Below, piece after piece: positions 51,101 through 56,700 of a DNA stretch of 64,000 bases. Both the position numbers and the translations under genes were made by a program. The stretch is from Anagrus nilaparvatae (taxonomy: Eukaryota; Arthropoda; Insecta; Hymenoptera; Mymaridae). The notes under the pieces were generated by a model. That model worked only from the letters and a program-made list of their open reading frames with translations, was not told the DNA's origin and did not search any database. The stretch spans positions 5,518,001 through 5,582,000 of the forward strand of contig JAKSXM010000107.1 of NCBI GenBank assembly GCA_022575985.1, given 5' to 3'. Every line of letters starts with the position of its first letter. Within the stretch, counting starts at the first letter, position 1.

Positions 51101-52050
51101 CCTATTTTTTCATGTGAAATTCTCATACGAACACATGTAGCGGATGTAACTACATTTTAACACTATTTTATCTAATAACATTATCTGAATAATTATTCAG
51201 TTTTTCCTTAATCCCATTTTTCTTCTAAATTAATTTAGACTCTTTACTTCACCATATAATTTGCTAAATTAGTTAATTACACTGCTAATTTAGATAAACG
51301 TTTGGAGAAAACTGAGAAGAAAATAATAATAGAGTTGGGATACAATTAATTAATTATATTATTTCTTGTAAAAAAATCAATAACTTTTAAGTACCTTAAT
51401 ACAAAAGGTTGAAGGTTTATATAAGTTTGGCTAAAGTATTGGAGTCAAAAAATCATAAAAACAATTGATTATTTTTATTTTTTTTTAATATCATGACGTC
51501 AAACTAAATTTCTTTCATTTCTGCTAGTTTATTTGTGTGTATTGTTTTTTATGAATTAATTTATGATGTATCTAAGATTTTGAGGTTATAAATATTATTA
51601 CGATAAAAGCCTATTCTTTATGGTTTACTATCAATAAACTGTTAATTACCTTATTATTAAAATTTTTTAAATTAGTATAAATTTTTGAAATAAAAGCATT
51701 TGTATGTAATAAATATTTTATGCTTCAAATTATTCAAATGCAAATTTGATATATTTATATATAGAAGACAAAAAGAGAGCAAACTCTTCAGCCTTTTAAA
51801 ACAGAATATCGATTTTTCCTAAACTATTCATCACATCTTTTTACTTTAAATGTCAAAAAGTATACAAGGATTTGCAAATTTTAAAAATTTTAAAATTTTA
51901 CCAATATAAAATTGTTTACCTGGTCTCTTTTTCAGTGGCTATTTCAGCTCCAGCTTCAGTTGCTGCAGTTTCCTCAGCCGGTAATTCTGCTCCATCTTCA
52001 CCTTTTTTTCCCATCCAATTGGATACTTGATTTGTTAGTCCGGTAAACAT
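8293..52050 (-). CDS. Sap47: synapse-associated protein of 47 kDa / SYAP1, BSD-domain protein
   Basis: Nine minus-strand exons join in frame to 426 residues: 52050-51920, 48919-48689, 44903-44824, 34388-34270, 16418-16281, 14674-14535, 13094-12946, 12830-12687, 8441-8293. The N-terminus MFTGLTNQVSNW resembles the family start. A Gly/Pro/Thr-rich acidic linker follows, then FGGFLYSAVNKAG (about 158-170). The BSD domain spans about 240-300, with FPWDFE, LVPKVISEENFWRNYFYRV and the signature FW pair. The C-terminus ends in an acidic DDWDDGQ tail. In Drosophila the protein associates with synaptic vesicles and supports plasticity; mammalian SYAP1 has been linked to Akt1 phosphorylation. Coding sequence is 1.3 kb across 44 kb, and the introns carry most of the mobile elements in this window. 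Family assignment is firm; alternative transcripts, known in flies, cannot be judged here. Confidence 0.95.
8678..8699. repeat. (AT)n microsatellite
   Basis: Eleven AT units in Sap47 intron 8. Confidence 0.9.
9796..10013. mobile_element. inverted-repeat (MITE-like) element
   Basis: The left arm GTCGTTGGTAAGGTAGTAAC followed by ATAACCTAAAAA pairs with the right arm TTTTTAGGTTATGTATAC and ATTACCAACAAATCC, with a few mismatches. Target duplications are not clear. Confidence 0.5.
11300..11885. repeat. candidate inverted repeat with GGGTAGCTGAAT-type end
   Basis: TTTTGGGGTAGCTGAAT at about 11309 faces TACTACCCCAAAACCC at about 11860. The same terminal phrase recurs twice at 44148-44607, so it belongs to a dispersed family. 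The arms are otherwise degenerate. Confidence 0.4.
12687..12830 (-). CDS. Sap47: Sap47 exon 8
   Basis: 144 nt encoding a charged linker ending in MKKLQIKSSK. It is separated from exon 7 by a 115-bp intron; the donor is gtcagt. Confidence 0.85.
12946..13094 (-). CDS. Sap47: Sap47 exon 7
   Basis: 149 nt encoding the end of the BSD domain (EENFWRNYFYRVSLLRQ) and a Ser/Asn/Gln-rich tail. Confidence 0.94.
13570..14385. mobile_element. degraded copy of the GCGCCAGCAATG foldback family
   Basis: The left part shares the phrase order of the 20025-20700 element: TCTCAGTGGAAC, then AATTTTGAAGGTTTCAT, then GATAGCCAGTTTCGAG. The right part has TGGATGAAATTTTCAAAATCG in inverted sense. The outermost ends are eroded. 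Confidence 0.5.
14535..14674 (-). CDS. Sap47: Sap47 exon 6
   Basis: 140 nt encoding RRNFVRAPPPGVDFPWDFE and the first BSD helices up to FELVPKV. Confidence 0.94.
14815..15165 (+). repeat. dispersed repeat with expanded G tracts
   Basis: Begins near GAACATGTTCATTGGATGGG and contains three G runs of 12, 14 and 11 bases at 14864, 14894 and 14929, about 30 bp apart. It continues through AGGACCTGATCAGGCCCTGA to an ACACAAACCGGTTATAA end. An inverted copy lies at 38580-38915. It sits in Sap47 intron 5. Confidence 0.8.
16281..16418 (-). CDS. Sap47: Sap47 exon 5
   Basis: 138 nt, phase 0 at both ends. It encodes DLNKEQEAFI, then APPWVG and ALREECLALST, the conserved region just before the BSD domain. 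Confidence 0.94.
17195..17437. mobile_element. inverted-repeat (MITE-like) element
   Basis: GGTGATTTTTCAATATTC at the left pairs with GAATATTGAAAAATCATACC at the right. The interior is noncoding, and no unambiguous target duplication is visible. Confidence 0.45.
20025..20700. mobile_element. foldback element, GCGCCAGCAATG family, 0.68 kb copy
   Basis: The outer arm GCCAGCAATGTTAAATGCAT pairs with ATGCATTTAACATTGCTGAC. The arms continue through CCACCTCAGT, TTTTTGGTCACTGA, GGTTTCATCCATTTTCGG and GCTATATCATAAAAAATCGA with matching complements, so nearly the whole element can fold back on itself. Related copies: 35500-36536, 13570-14385 and 31051-31170. Confidence 0.8.
20817..20926. mobile_element. 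hairpin element with GC-richer loop
   Basis: ACAAGGGATAAAATAT and CTTTGCATGC pair with GCATGCAAAAG and ATATTTTATCCCGTGTT. The loop contains ATGCACGAGGGAGCGTAGCG. A diverged copy in inverted sense lies at 61106-61223. Confidence 0.65.
21154..21183. repeat. (AT)n microsatellite
   Basis: About fifteen AT units. Confidence 0.9.
21341..21825. mobile_element. inverted-repeat element with TATGGGCACG ends
   Basis: The left end TATGGGCACGACCAGAATAG continues into AACGACCAG. The right end has CTGGTCGTTCTATCCTGG then ACGTGCCCATATA. Inner arms share CACTTCCTGATGCATA and AGCTGCCCAGTT with their complements. Flanks are TATA-rich, so a TA target is possible. A half copy lies at 62288-62510. Confidence 0.7.
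22506..22784. mobile_element. 279-bp piggyBac-like MITE with TTAA duplication
   Basis: Flanked on both sides by TTAA (22502-22505 and 22785-22788). The left terminus TCTATTAACGCCTAATCATG is inverted at the right as ATGATTGGGCGTTAATGGG. The arms continue through GAATATTTTTTTATGAA and its complement. TTAA duplication with termini starting near CCC is the pattern of piggyBac elements. The interior is noncoding. Confidence 0.75.
23168..23200. repeat. solo CACTGTAAAAAGTAA terminus
   Basis: A single TA-flanked end identical for 15 bases to the element at 33724. The partner end was not located. Confidence 0.4.
26415..26540. repeat. fragment related to the 46598-47597 palindrome
   Basis: Shares TTTTCTACAAGCTTAAAGTT, then CCAAAAATTCTTT and a GAGTCCCAATTT phrase, with the interior of that element. 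No termini are retained. Confidence 0.5.
29203..29219. repeat. (GT)n microsatellite
   Basis: Eight GT units in Sap47 intron 4. Confidence 0.85.
30862..30932 (-). repeat. tRNA-derived SINE-like segment
   Basis: On the minus strand an A-box-like TGGCTCTAGGGCAG (about 30913-30926) precedes a B-box-like GGTTCAAATCTC (30872-30883) at about tRNA spacing. The unit ends in CACTGCCACCA. No complete cloverleaf with a normal anticodon arm could be drawn, so a SINE or tRNA pseudogene is likelier than a working tRNA. Local GC is well above the surroundings. Confidence 0.5.
31051..31170. repeat. half copy of the GCGCCAGCAATG foldback family
   Basis: Contains GCTAGCAATATTAATTGCAT, ATGGATCCAACTCAGTG and a GAAGATTCATCC phrase in the same order as the left arm of 20025-20700. 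Confidence 0.6.
32402..32610. mobile_element. 209-bp hAT-like MITE with 8-bp target duplication
   Basis: Flanked by GTAATGAT at 32394-32401 and 32611-32618, an exact 8-bp duplication. The ends TAGAGACCCTAGATTACC and GGTAATCTAGGGACTCTA are inverted and extend through AGAGACAGACAG. Eight-bp duplication with TA(G) termini is typical of hAT elements. The interior carries an imperfect tandem duplication containing GTCGCCATCTTACCTAGCAA twice. Confidence 0.85.
33724..34048. mobile_element. 325-bp mariner-like MITE with TA duplication
   Basis: The ends CACTGTAAAAAGTAATTTTC and AAAGTTACTTTTTACAGTG are inverted and each is flanked by TA. The interior is built of short alternating phrases such as CGAAAAAATTT and CGAGTATTTTTGG in both orientations, so it can fold along its full length. 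Noncoding. Confidence 0.75.
34270..34388 (-). CDS. Sap47: Sap47 exon 4
   Basis: 119 nt encoding SFGGFLYSAVNKAGKSVVE, a conserved amphipathic stretch of the family, followed by KIKKTVEEN. The donor is gtaagt. Confidence 0.93.
34522..34662. mobile_element. 141-bp inverted-repeat element
   Basis: The left arm GCAGAGAAGCCG, then GCAGGATAGAAC, pairs with GTTCTATCCTGC, then GAACGGCTTC and CCCTGC. The right arm has a small insertion. No clear target duplication. Confidence 0.55.
34770..35214. mobile_element. 445-bp Harbinger-like MITE with TTA duplication
   Basis: Flanked by TTA at 34767-34769 and 35215-35217. The termini GGGTAAATTTAGATGGGC and GCCCATCTAAATTCACCC are inverted and continue through CTTACTTCTTAT and ATAAGAAGTAG. 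A 3-bp TTA target suits PIF/Harbinger. Noncoding. Confidence 0.75.
35500..36536. mobile_element. foldback element, GCGCCAGCAATG family, 1.04 kb copy
   Basis: The ends CAACGCGCCAACAATGTTAA and ATATTGTTGGCGCATTG are inverted. The arms share GATGGCCAGTTTTAAGTAAT and its complement. The interior is longer than in the 20025 copy and holds repeated modules in both orientations, with recurring phrases like ACCTCAAAATCGGCAATAAA, AACGTGTTGCATAATAAG and TTTGGGATCAGTGG. Confidence 0.75.
36590..36754 (+). pseudogene. possible retrotransposon C-terminal remnant
   Basis: A GC-richer patch. From about 36611 an open frame reads TEYYIRLGKSLLNAKNKSGS, then CDHC and a late Cys. Such a Cys-x2-Cys tail after a helical segment resembles the zinc-knuckle C-terminus of some non-LTR reverse transcriptase proteins. 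The resemblance is weak, no RT motifs lie next to it, and it may be something else. Confidence 0.25.
38580..38915 (-). repeat. inverted copy of the G-tract repeat
   Basis: On the minus strand this follows 14815-15165: GAACATGTTCA with GATGGGG at one end, a G-rich middle (CACCCC and CACCCCCTC on the plus strand), CAGGGCCTAATTAGGTCC, and a terminal ACAAACCAGTTATAA. The G runs are only about 4-5 bases, far shorter than in the other copy. Confidence 0.75.
39660..39695 (+). mobile_element. possible LINE 3' terminus with (ACT)n tail
   Basis: AATAAACTACTACTACTAC matches the 3' tail of the 88-bp insertion in iPLA2 intron 3. Upstream sequence could be a retrotransposon 3' UTR, but no coding part is recognisable. 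Confidence 0.4.
39842..39862. repeat. (ATA)n microsatellite
   Basis: About seven ATA units. On the minus strand it lies downstream of the reverse transcriptase relic and could be its 3' tail. Confidence 0.7.
40080..41700 (-). pseudogene. degraded non-LTR retrotransposon, reverse transcriptase relic
   Basis: Minus-strand frames carry non-LTR reverse transcriptase motifs in the right order but broken by stops and frameshifts. About 41575-41216 has KTGGIDKISMKIIK and FKQAEIILDVYKNGDKH. About 41113-40733 has QFGFRKNIGTKEAL, then LDLVKAFDTINYNIL (motif A, catalytic Asp), then a damaged YDDDTAI in place of YADDTAI. Near 40600 lies CKYLGVI. Near 40420 is an IAWGGAYNNV phrase and then LLKIIHSFN. Order and motifs suit the Jockey/CR1-like part of the non-LTR class; the exact clade cannot be set. 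No intact endonuclease domain was found. It is inserted in Sap47 intron 3 in the same orientation as the gene. Confidence 0.8.
41770..42110 (-). pseudogene. unidentified coding-like remnant
   Basis: Minus-strand frames read WSAQAIELLKVSKENCYKNY at about 41840-41780 and VRFEQWVRITTQRIEAVLAI then ARAREKKQVIHQIRKQ at about 42075-41950. Amino-acid use is normal rather than Phe/Lys/Asn-biased, suggesting former coding sequence. It could be the upstream part of the adjacent retrotransposon or an independent insertion. No family was recognised. Confidence 0.3.
44148..44607. repeat. two direct copies of a GGGTAGCTGRATTC repeat
   Basis: ATAGGTTTTCGGGGTAGCTG at about 44149 and ATAGGTTTTTGGGGTAGCTG at about 44517 each continue into a TCAATTTTTCAAAATG-like stretch and a YTGGCGTCATA or ATGACGTCATA phrase. 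Each copy is about 90 bp and they are 370 bp apart. The same start phrase occurs at 11309. Confidence 0.7.
44824..44903 (-). CDS. Sap47: Sap47 exon 3
   Basis: 80 nt encoding a Gly/Pro/Asp-rich linker (GADSGPGSPGGTP). Phases match both neighbours, and the composition is far less AT-biased than the surrounding intron. Confidence 0.88.
46118..46157. repeat. perfect 17-bp hairpin
   Basis: AGATTTCCGAGAATTAA at 46118-46134 is exactly complementary to TTAATTCTCGGAAATCT at 46141-46157 across a 6-base loop, cccggt. Confidence 0.9.
46598..47597. mobile_element. 1000-bp near-palindromic Harbinger-like element with TTA duplication
   Basis: Flanked by TTA at 46595-46597 and 47598-47600. The left arm begins CAAGGGGAGTTCAATACATT, and the right arm ends in its complement AATGTATTGAACTCCCCTTG. 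The two arms pair almost without mismatch for more than 400 bp each, including ACCATTTGCTGTAATTCGG, GGTAGTCGGCATGTTTTTTC and GCGTATGAAAGGTGATACTT. Only a central segment of about 160-170 bp around 47010-47175 is asymmetric. A 3-bp TTA target suits PIF/Harbinger. No coding capacity. It lies wholly within Sap47 intron 2, so pre-mRNA reading through it would carry a very long hairpin. Confidence 0.88.
48689..48919 (-). CDS. Sap47: Sap47 exon 2
   Basis: 231 nt encoding LEMLAGVKSQMSQVSGWLSS and an acidic Thr/Gly-rich stretch ending in DDDAS. The acceptor reads tagcag, a NAGNAG tandem site that could add or omit one Ser. Confidence 0.92.
50088..50330. mobile_element. 243-bp inverted-repeat element with TGGGACCCGG ends
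   Basis: TTGGGACCCGGTTTTCTG on the left is inverted on the right as AGAAAACCGGGTCCCA. Inside the left arm a GGGAAATTTCTC unit is repeated in tandem about three times. No coding capacity; the target duplication is uncertain. Confidence 0.65.
51049..51092. repeat. alternating CA/CG tract
   Basis: TACACACACGCGCACGCG followed after a 13-base gap by CACGCGCGCGCGC. This is the densest CpG cluster seen in the window and is potentially Z-forming. The ORF across it, rich in Arg and Val, is an artefact of the repeat. Confidence 0.85.
51920..52050 (-). CDS. Sap47: Sap47 exon 1 with start codon
   Basis: 131 nt beginning with the ATG of MFTGLTNQ. It encodes 43 residues, Glu- and Ala-rich after residue 16. 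The donor is gtaaac. The upstream sequence lacks an in-frame extension recognisable as family sequence. Confidence 0.92.
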
Positions 52051-53495
52051 CCTGGACTTTTAAGTATTACGTTTGTTTAAACCAGTACTCGTGCTCTCTT
52101 TTGAGAACACCAAATCAATAACTTCTTAACGGTTATGCATATACAAACACACTCTTATTTAGAATTCACAGAAAATTATTTTTTAGGCCTTTTTAACTTT
52201 TTTATTTTAAAGGCTTTAATTTACACGAATATTTTATTCACAATAACTCAAAATCTTACAAGGATTTTTAGTTTATTAAAAACGCGAGGGTGGAGACGCG
52301 TTTCGAGGACTTCGTCAATAATCACGTCTACTTTAAATGCACATTAGGCACTAAGGGTTTTTATTTTTCATAAATATTCTTTTATTTAGTTAATATTAAT
52401 TAGGAATTTAGACTTTTTAGCAATAAGTCACGCACAAATTCACAAAATCACCACTAAAGAAACACACTTGTTCTACTCCGATTTTAGTGCGCTTCTGCTG
52501 GACAATCAAGACGGATAATTTTAATGTAGTATATGTAATATACATACACACTTAAACGAGCAGTGTGTTTATTGTAGAGTAGAGTAGAGGGAGAATGTGT
52601 AAAATTAGAAAGGGGGAGAAGAAAGCACGCATTTTGGATTTCGCGCATTTCGTAATAAAATGCCAAAAAGATGCGGAATATTAGATAGTGTATATGCACT
52701 AACACACAAAAATATAATGACATAAATTTGCACACTGTTAACATATTTTATATAGATGGCGATACTTATCACTAACAAAATGGTCTGCTATAGTATATAT
52801 ACAAATCGATTAAGTGGAGAATTTTTTTAAGCAATAAAATATATTTGTTTATGTACTTTTTCCATTTTTTAATGTCAAGTGTTAAAAAGTTCGTTTAATA
52901 AATCTTTCAATAATATTTTTTAGAAGGAATGAAAATAATTAATCAAAGTTTATAATTATTGGCAGCAGGTAATTGTTAAAAAAAATGGAAAATTAATATT
53001 TTATATGAATTTTTATATAATATGTCCTTTTGTTTATTATTGTTTGATCACGTGATAAATTCAGCGCAAGTTATAAATGTTATAATATTCTCAAAGTCAT
53101 AAAATAATATAATCAGCAATTATATACATATATATAATATATAATTGATATATCCACACATGCATGTGCATGTAGGTATATTATTTTTCAAAGTTGTATG
53201 CAATGAATTTTTCGAATGCAATAAAATTATTTAATTGATTATATATGATTATTGCATAAAGCTTCTTTATTTTCAATTAGTTATTCAATTCTTAGAATCA
53301 TACTGAAAGCATGTTAAAAAGTTTGGATCCCTAAATACTGGTAAGACTATTACAGTTGATAATATCAAAACTTAAAAAAATTATAGAGAACTTTAAAATA
53401 TTTAAAATAATTAATTTTTTTTTAAAGCTTTTAATTTTTATCTCTTTGTAGGGATAACTATATATACTTTTATTTTTAAAGATTCGTTATAAACA
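52051..53495. promoter_or_regulatory. divergent promoter interval between Sap47 and iPLA2
   Basis: The start codons of two genes on opposite strands face away from each other across 1445 bp. Transcription starts and 5' UTRs of both must lie here unless upstream noncoding exons exist elsewhere. An AGAGTAGAGTAGAGG purine run is at about 52574-52588. No TATA or initiator could be assigned with confidence. The 86-aa and 70-aa ORFs within it lack any family resemblance. Confidence 0.6.
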
Positions 53496-53713
53496 ATGGC
53501 ATGGTTTGGAAGTCTTGCTTCTACAGTACTTAGAAATGTTTTTGCTGAACTTCCTGCTGACAAAGTCATAGAAGTTAATATAGATGATTATTACAAAAGA
53601 AACATACATTGCCGAGAAGATGGTATAGTACTGTATAGTCCAGGAAAAGATAAAGATAAATTTGAAATTGTATTGCAAAAACCTTACACCGAAACACTGC
53701 AAAGTGCTTATTG
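53496..53713 (+). CDS. iPLA2-VIA: iPLA2 exon 1
   Basis: 218 nt starting [16 protein letters not shown]. It ends in phase 2 before donor gtaggc. Confidence 0.94.
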
Positions 53714-56283
53714 GTAGGCATTAAAACTATTTATTTCAACTTGTTTGCTGTGTCAAGTTTTAAAGCTCCATTTCAAAAGATTGTGGGTAGTGAATCAATA
53801 TGATTAATGACATAGTGAACAAGTTAATATTTTGTTGTTGATATTTTAATAATGAACATTTCTACATTTTTGACAGTCTTTACCGATCAATTTGTTTGGA
53901 AGAAGCAGAGAATCATTTTATACTTTATAAAGATAAAGTTCCAGTTCTTGTTCAACTATGTCAAGAAGTAAGTAACTTTTACTTCTGTTTTTAATTAAAA
54001 CTAAATAATGCATTTAACTTTTATAGATATCAAATCCTGATAAAATACAAAAATTATGTGATACCATAGTTAAAAATCCTTCATGGACCTTAGCACATCT
54101 TGCAGCACATTTATTATTATATGATGTATTTAAAAATGATGCTGTAAGTAAATACTTAAATAGTATCGATAATGAAACTGGAGCATCTCCTTTACAAATA
54201 GCTATTCAGACAAATAATTTAAGAATTGTACAATTATTATTAGCTGCAAAATGCTCCTTAGAACATTTAGATTATAAAGCTAATACTGTTTATCATTATG
54301 CAGCAGCTTCTAACAAAGATATAATTCTTGCTCTTGGATCTTGTTTTCCAAATATATTAAACAGTAGAAATAGTGATGGCTATACTCCATTACATACAGC
54401 TTGTCTTAGTGATAAACCAGAATGTGTAAAGGCCTTATGCCTAATTGGAGCAGATGTAAATATTTCTGCAGCAGAAGGAGGAAAAACTAGTCCAGGGTAT
54501 GTTGGTGATTTCCTTCATGAGAAACCTTACAGCTTAAAACATGAAGACATGAAGTATGGAGGAACACCTTTACATTGGTCATGTAGTCGAGAAGTAGTAA
54601 ATGCTTTAATAGAAAAAAATTGTGATATTGATGCTTTAAATTTTGATGGGAGAACTGCATTGCATATTATGGTTATACGTAAGAGACTTGAATGTGTAGC
54701 AGCTTTACTTAGTCATATGGCAAATGTTAACATAGCTGATAAAAATGGTGATACTCCATTACATTTGGCAATAACACAGGTAATTAAAAAAAACAATGAG
54801 CAAATTATGTTTGTTTTATACTAAAATAGATTTATTAACTATTATACTGTATTGCACTGTGGTATTCATTTCTTGTAATACAATGTATAAGTTAAACAAG
54901 TTAAATAAACTACTACTACTAAAATAGCTTTAAGATTTCTTGAAAACTTTTAAATTACATTTTTAGGCAACACCAACAATTATTCAGATACTGATAGCTT
55001 TTGGTGCAGATTTAAATGCAACGAATTTCAAGTCTGAAACTCCTCGACACGTTGTAAATAAAGATACAGCAGTCGGGCAAAAAATATTATACATTTTACA
55101 TGCAGTTGGTGCTGAACGGTGTCCATTAAAAATGGTAGACTGCCATGTTGGTTGTAAATATAATGAAAGTTTTAACGGAATTGCTCCAGCCGAGCCGCCA
55201 ACTGCTGTTCCAAGGACTGTCCTAGACCAAATGCTTTACGTCTCAAGCATGGAAAAAATGGCATCAAATAGAAAAAATTTGGAAAGAAAAAGAAGCAGAC
55301 TTTTATGTTTAGATGGTGGTGGAATTAGAGGATTAGTACTTGTGCAAGTATTATTAGAAATTGAAGCCGTTTTACAAAAGCCAATAATGAGTTTTTTCGA
55401 TTGGATAGCAGGCACATCAACTGGAGGAATATTGGCTCTTGGTATTGCAGCTGGGAAAAGTTTAAAAGAATGTCAAGCTCTATATTTTCGTATAAAAAAT
55501 GAAGCTTTTGAAGGAAAACGCCCGTATAATAGCGAACCTCTAGAGAATGCTTTGAAAGATTGTTTGGGAGAAGAGACAGTAATGTCCGATGTAAAGCATC
55601 CAAAAATAATAGTAACCGGAGTATTAGCTGATAGAAAACCAGTAGATTTACATATATTTAGAAATTATGAGTCTCCTAGCAAAATTTTGAAAGTACCTGT
55701 ATCTGATAAGTTTAAAGCTACTTTAGAACCAAACGAGCAATTGATGTGGAAAGCAGCCCGAGCATCAGGAGCTGCTCCATCCTATTTTCGAGCTTTTGGC
55801 AGATTTTTAGATGGTGGGCTTATTGCAAACAACCCCACCTTAGATGCGATGACAGAAATTCATGAATATAATTTAGCTTTAGAAGCAGAAGGTCGCAGTA
55901 ACGAAGTGATACCATTATCATTAGTCGTATCTATTGGAACTGGGTTAATACCAGTAACTCCTTTGAATGGAGTGGACGTCTTTCGACCAGAAGCCTGGTG
56001 GGATACAGCAAAACTTGCTATGGGTTTATCAGCTCTTGCTCGACTCTTAGTTGATCAAGCAACGTGCACCGATGGAAGAGTCGTTGATCGTGCAAGAACT
56101 TGGTGCTCAATGATAGGTGTACCTTATTACAGATTTAACCCTCAATTGTCACTTGATGTACCTATGGATGAAAAAAGTGATATTGTATTGGCAGAAATGA
56201 TGTGGACTGCCAAAGCATTTATGTTTGCTAATAGAGACCAAGTAAAAGAATTAGCAGCTGTTTTAGATGAGATTTCAAAATAA
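53496..56283 (+). CDS. iPLA2-VIA: calcium-independent phospholipase A2, group VI (PLA2G6 type), ankyrin and patatin domains
   Basis: Exons 53496-53713, 53877-53967, 54027-54779 and 54967-56283 join in frame to 792 residues, close to the 752-806 of human PLA2G6 forms. The enzyme hydrolyses the sn-2 acyl bond of phospholipids without calcium, in membrane remodelling and mitochondrial and neuronal lipid upkeep. An N-terminal region (1-130) leads to about seven ankyrin repeats (about 150-390), including [29 protein letters not shown] and [11 protein letters not shown] patatin-like catalytic domain follows (about 465-650) with GGGIRG at 471-476, the lipase box GTSTG with nucleophile Ser505, and DGG with Asp636 completing the Ser-Asp dyad. 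All catalytic elements are intact. The ATG context AAACAATGG is good. Head-to-head with Sap47. Very secure. Confidence 0.97.
53877..53967 (+). CDS. iPLA2-VIA: iPLA2 exon 2
   Basis: 91 nt encoding [19 protein letters not shown] and VLVQLCQE. Acceptor ttgacag, donor gtaagt. Confidence 0.94.
54027..54779 (+). CDS. iPLA2-VIA: iPLA2 exon 3 (ankyrin repeats)
   Basis: 753 nt, phase 0 at both ends, encoding residues 104-354 and most of the ankyrin repeats. It ends [10 protein letters not shown] before gtaatt. Confidence 0.96.
54830..54917 (+). mobile_element. 88-bp LINE 3' tail inserted in iPLA2 intron 3
   Basis: The insert is bounded by an exact 10-bp duplication ACTAAAATAG at 54820-54829 and 54918-54927. 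It ends in AAATAAACTACTACT, a microsatellite-type 3' tail like those of several insect non-LTR families. It is a severely 5'-truncated, target-primed insertion making up nearly half of the 187-bp intron. Confidence 0.75.
54967..56283 (+). CDS. iPLA2-VIA: iPLA2 exon 4 (last ankyrin repeat and catalytic domain)
   Basis: 1317 nt from [18 protein letters not shown] to TAA. The whole catalytic domain is in this single exon, beginning well upstream of the Met at 55132. Confidence 0.97.
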   Translation, partial: ATPTIIQILIAFGADLNATNFKSETPRHVVNKDTAVGQKILYILHAVGAERCPLKMVDCHVGCKYNESFNGIAPAEPPTAVPRTVLDQMLYVSSMEKMASNRKNLERKRSRLLCLDGGGIRGLVLVQVLLEIEAVLQKPIMSFFDWIAGTSTGGILALGIAAGKSLKECQALYFRIKNEAFEGKRPYNSEPLENALKDCLGEETVMSDVKHPKIIVTGVLADRKPVDLHIFRNYESPSKILKVPVSDKFKATLEPNEQLMWKAARASGAAPSYFRAFGRFLDGGLIANNPTLDAMTEIHEYNLALEAEGRSNEVIPLSLVVSIGTGLIPVTPLNGVDVFRPEAWWDTAKLAMGLSALARLLVDQATCTDGRVVDRARTWCSMIGVPYYRFNPQLSLDVPMDEKSDIVLAEMMWTAKAFMFANRDQVKELAAVLDEISK

Positions 56284-56700
56284 AGAAAAGATTATTTCAG
56301 TATTATGGGTATATCTGTTAATAATTCATACAATTAATTATTTATGAAAGCTGATTACAATAATTTTTAATAGATTTTGTCCCTTTTTAATATTTTTTTC
56401 AGATTTTATAAGTGGTTAGTTTTAATTAATTTTTGATAAATTTTTTAATATTTCTATATACTTATAAATGTGCAAATATAAGATAAACAAAAATAATACT
56501 GTTAAATTTTTTTGTATATAAATGTAATAAGTATCTTTATGTATGATAAAGTTTATTTTTTTGTTATTTTATAGTAAAACAATGATAAATAATATATATA
56601 TTTATTTATTTCTTTTTAAAAAATTGATAAAATTTATACTTTATAATGTAATAAATTTTTTAATTCGTAGCTATGTATTTATATATACCACTTTCTGGGG
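56284..56700. other. iPLA2 3' UTR and flank
   Basis: AT-rich sequence after the stop codon. An AATAAA at 56650-56655 is a candidate polyadenylation signal. Confidence 0.5.

Larger units (their letters stand above)
48920..51919. other. Sap47: Sap47 intron 1 (3.0 kb)
   Basis: Holds an inverted-repeat element (50088-50330) and an alternating purine-pyrimidine CA/CG tract (51049-51092). The remainder is AT-rich and featureless. Confidence 0.7.

Noticed and set aside
50926..51126. 66-aa ORF with Arg/Ala/Val repeats
   Set aside because: Created by the CA/CG alternating tract.
55325..55603. 92-aa minus-strand ORF
   Set aside because: Antisense to the iPLA2 catalytic exon.
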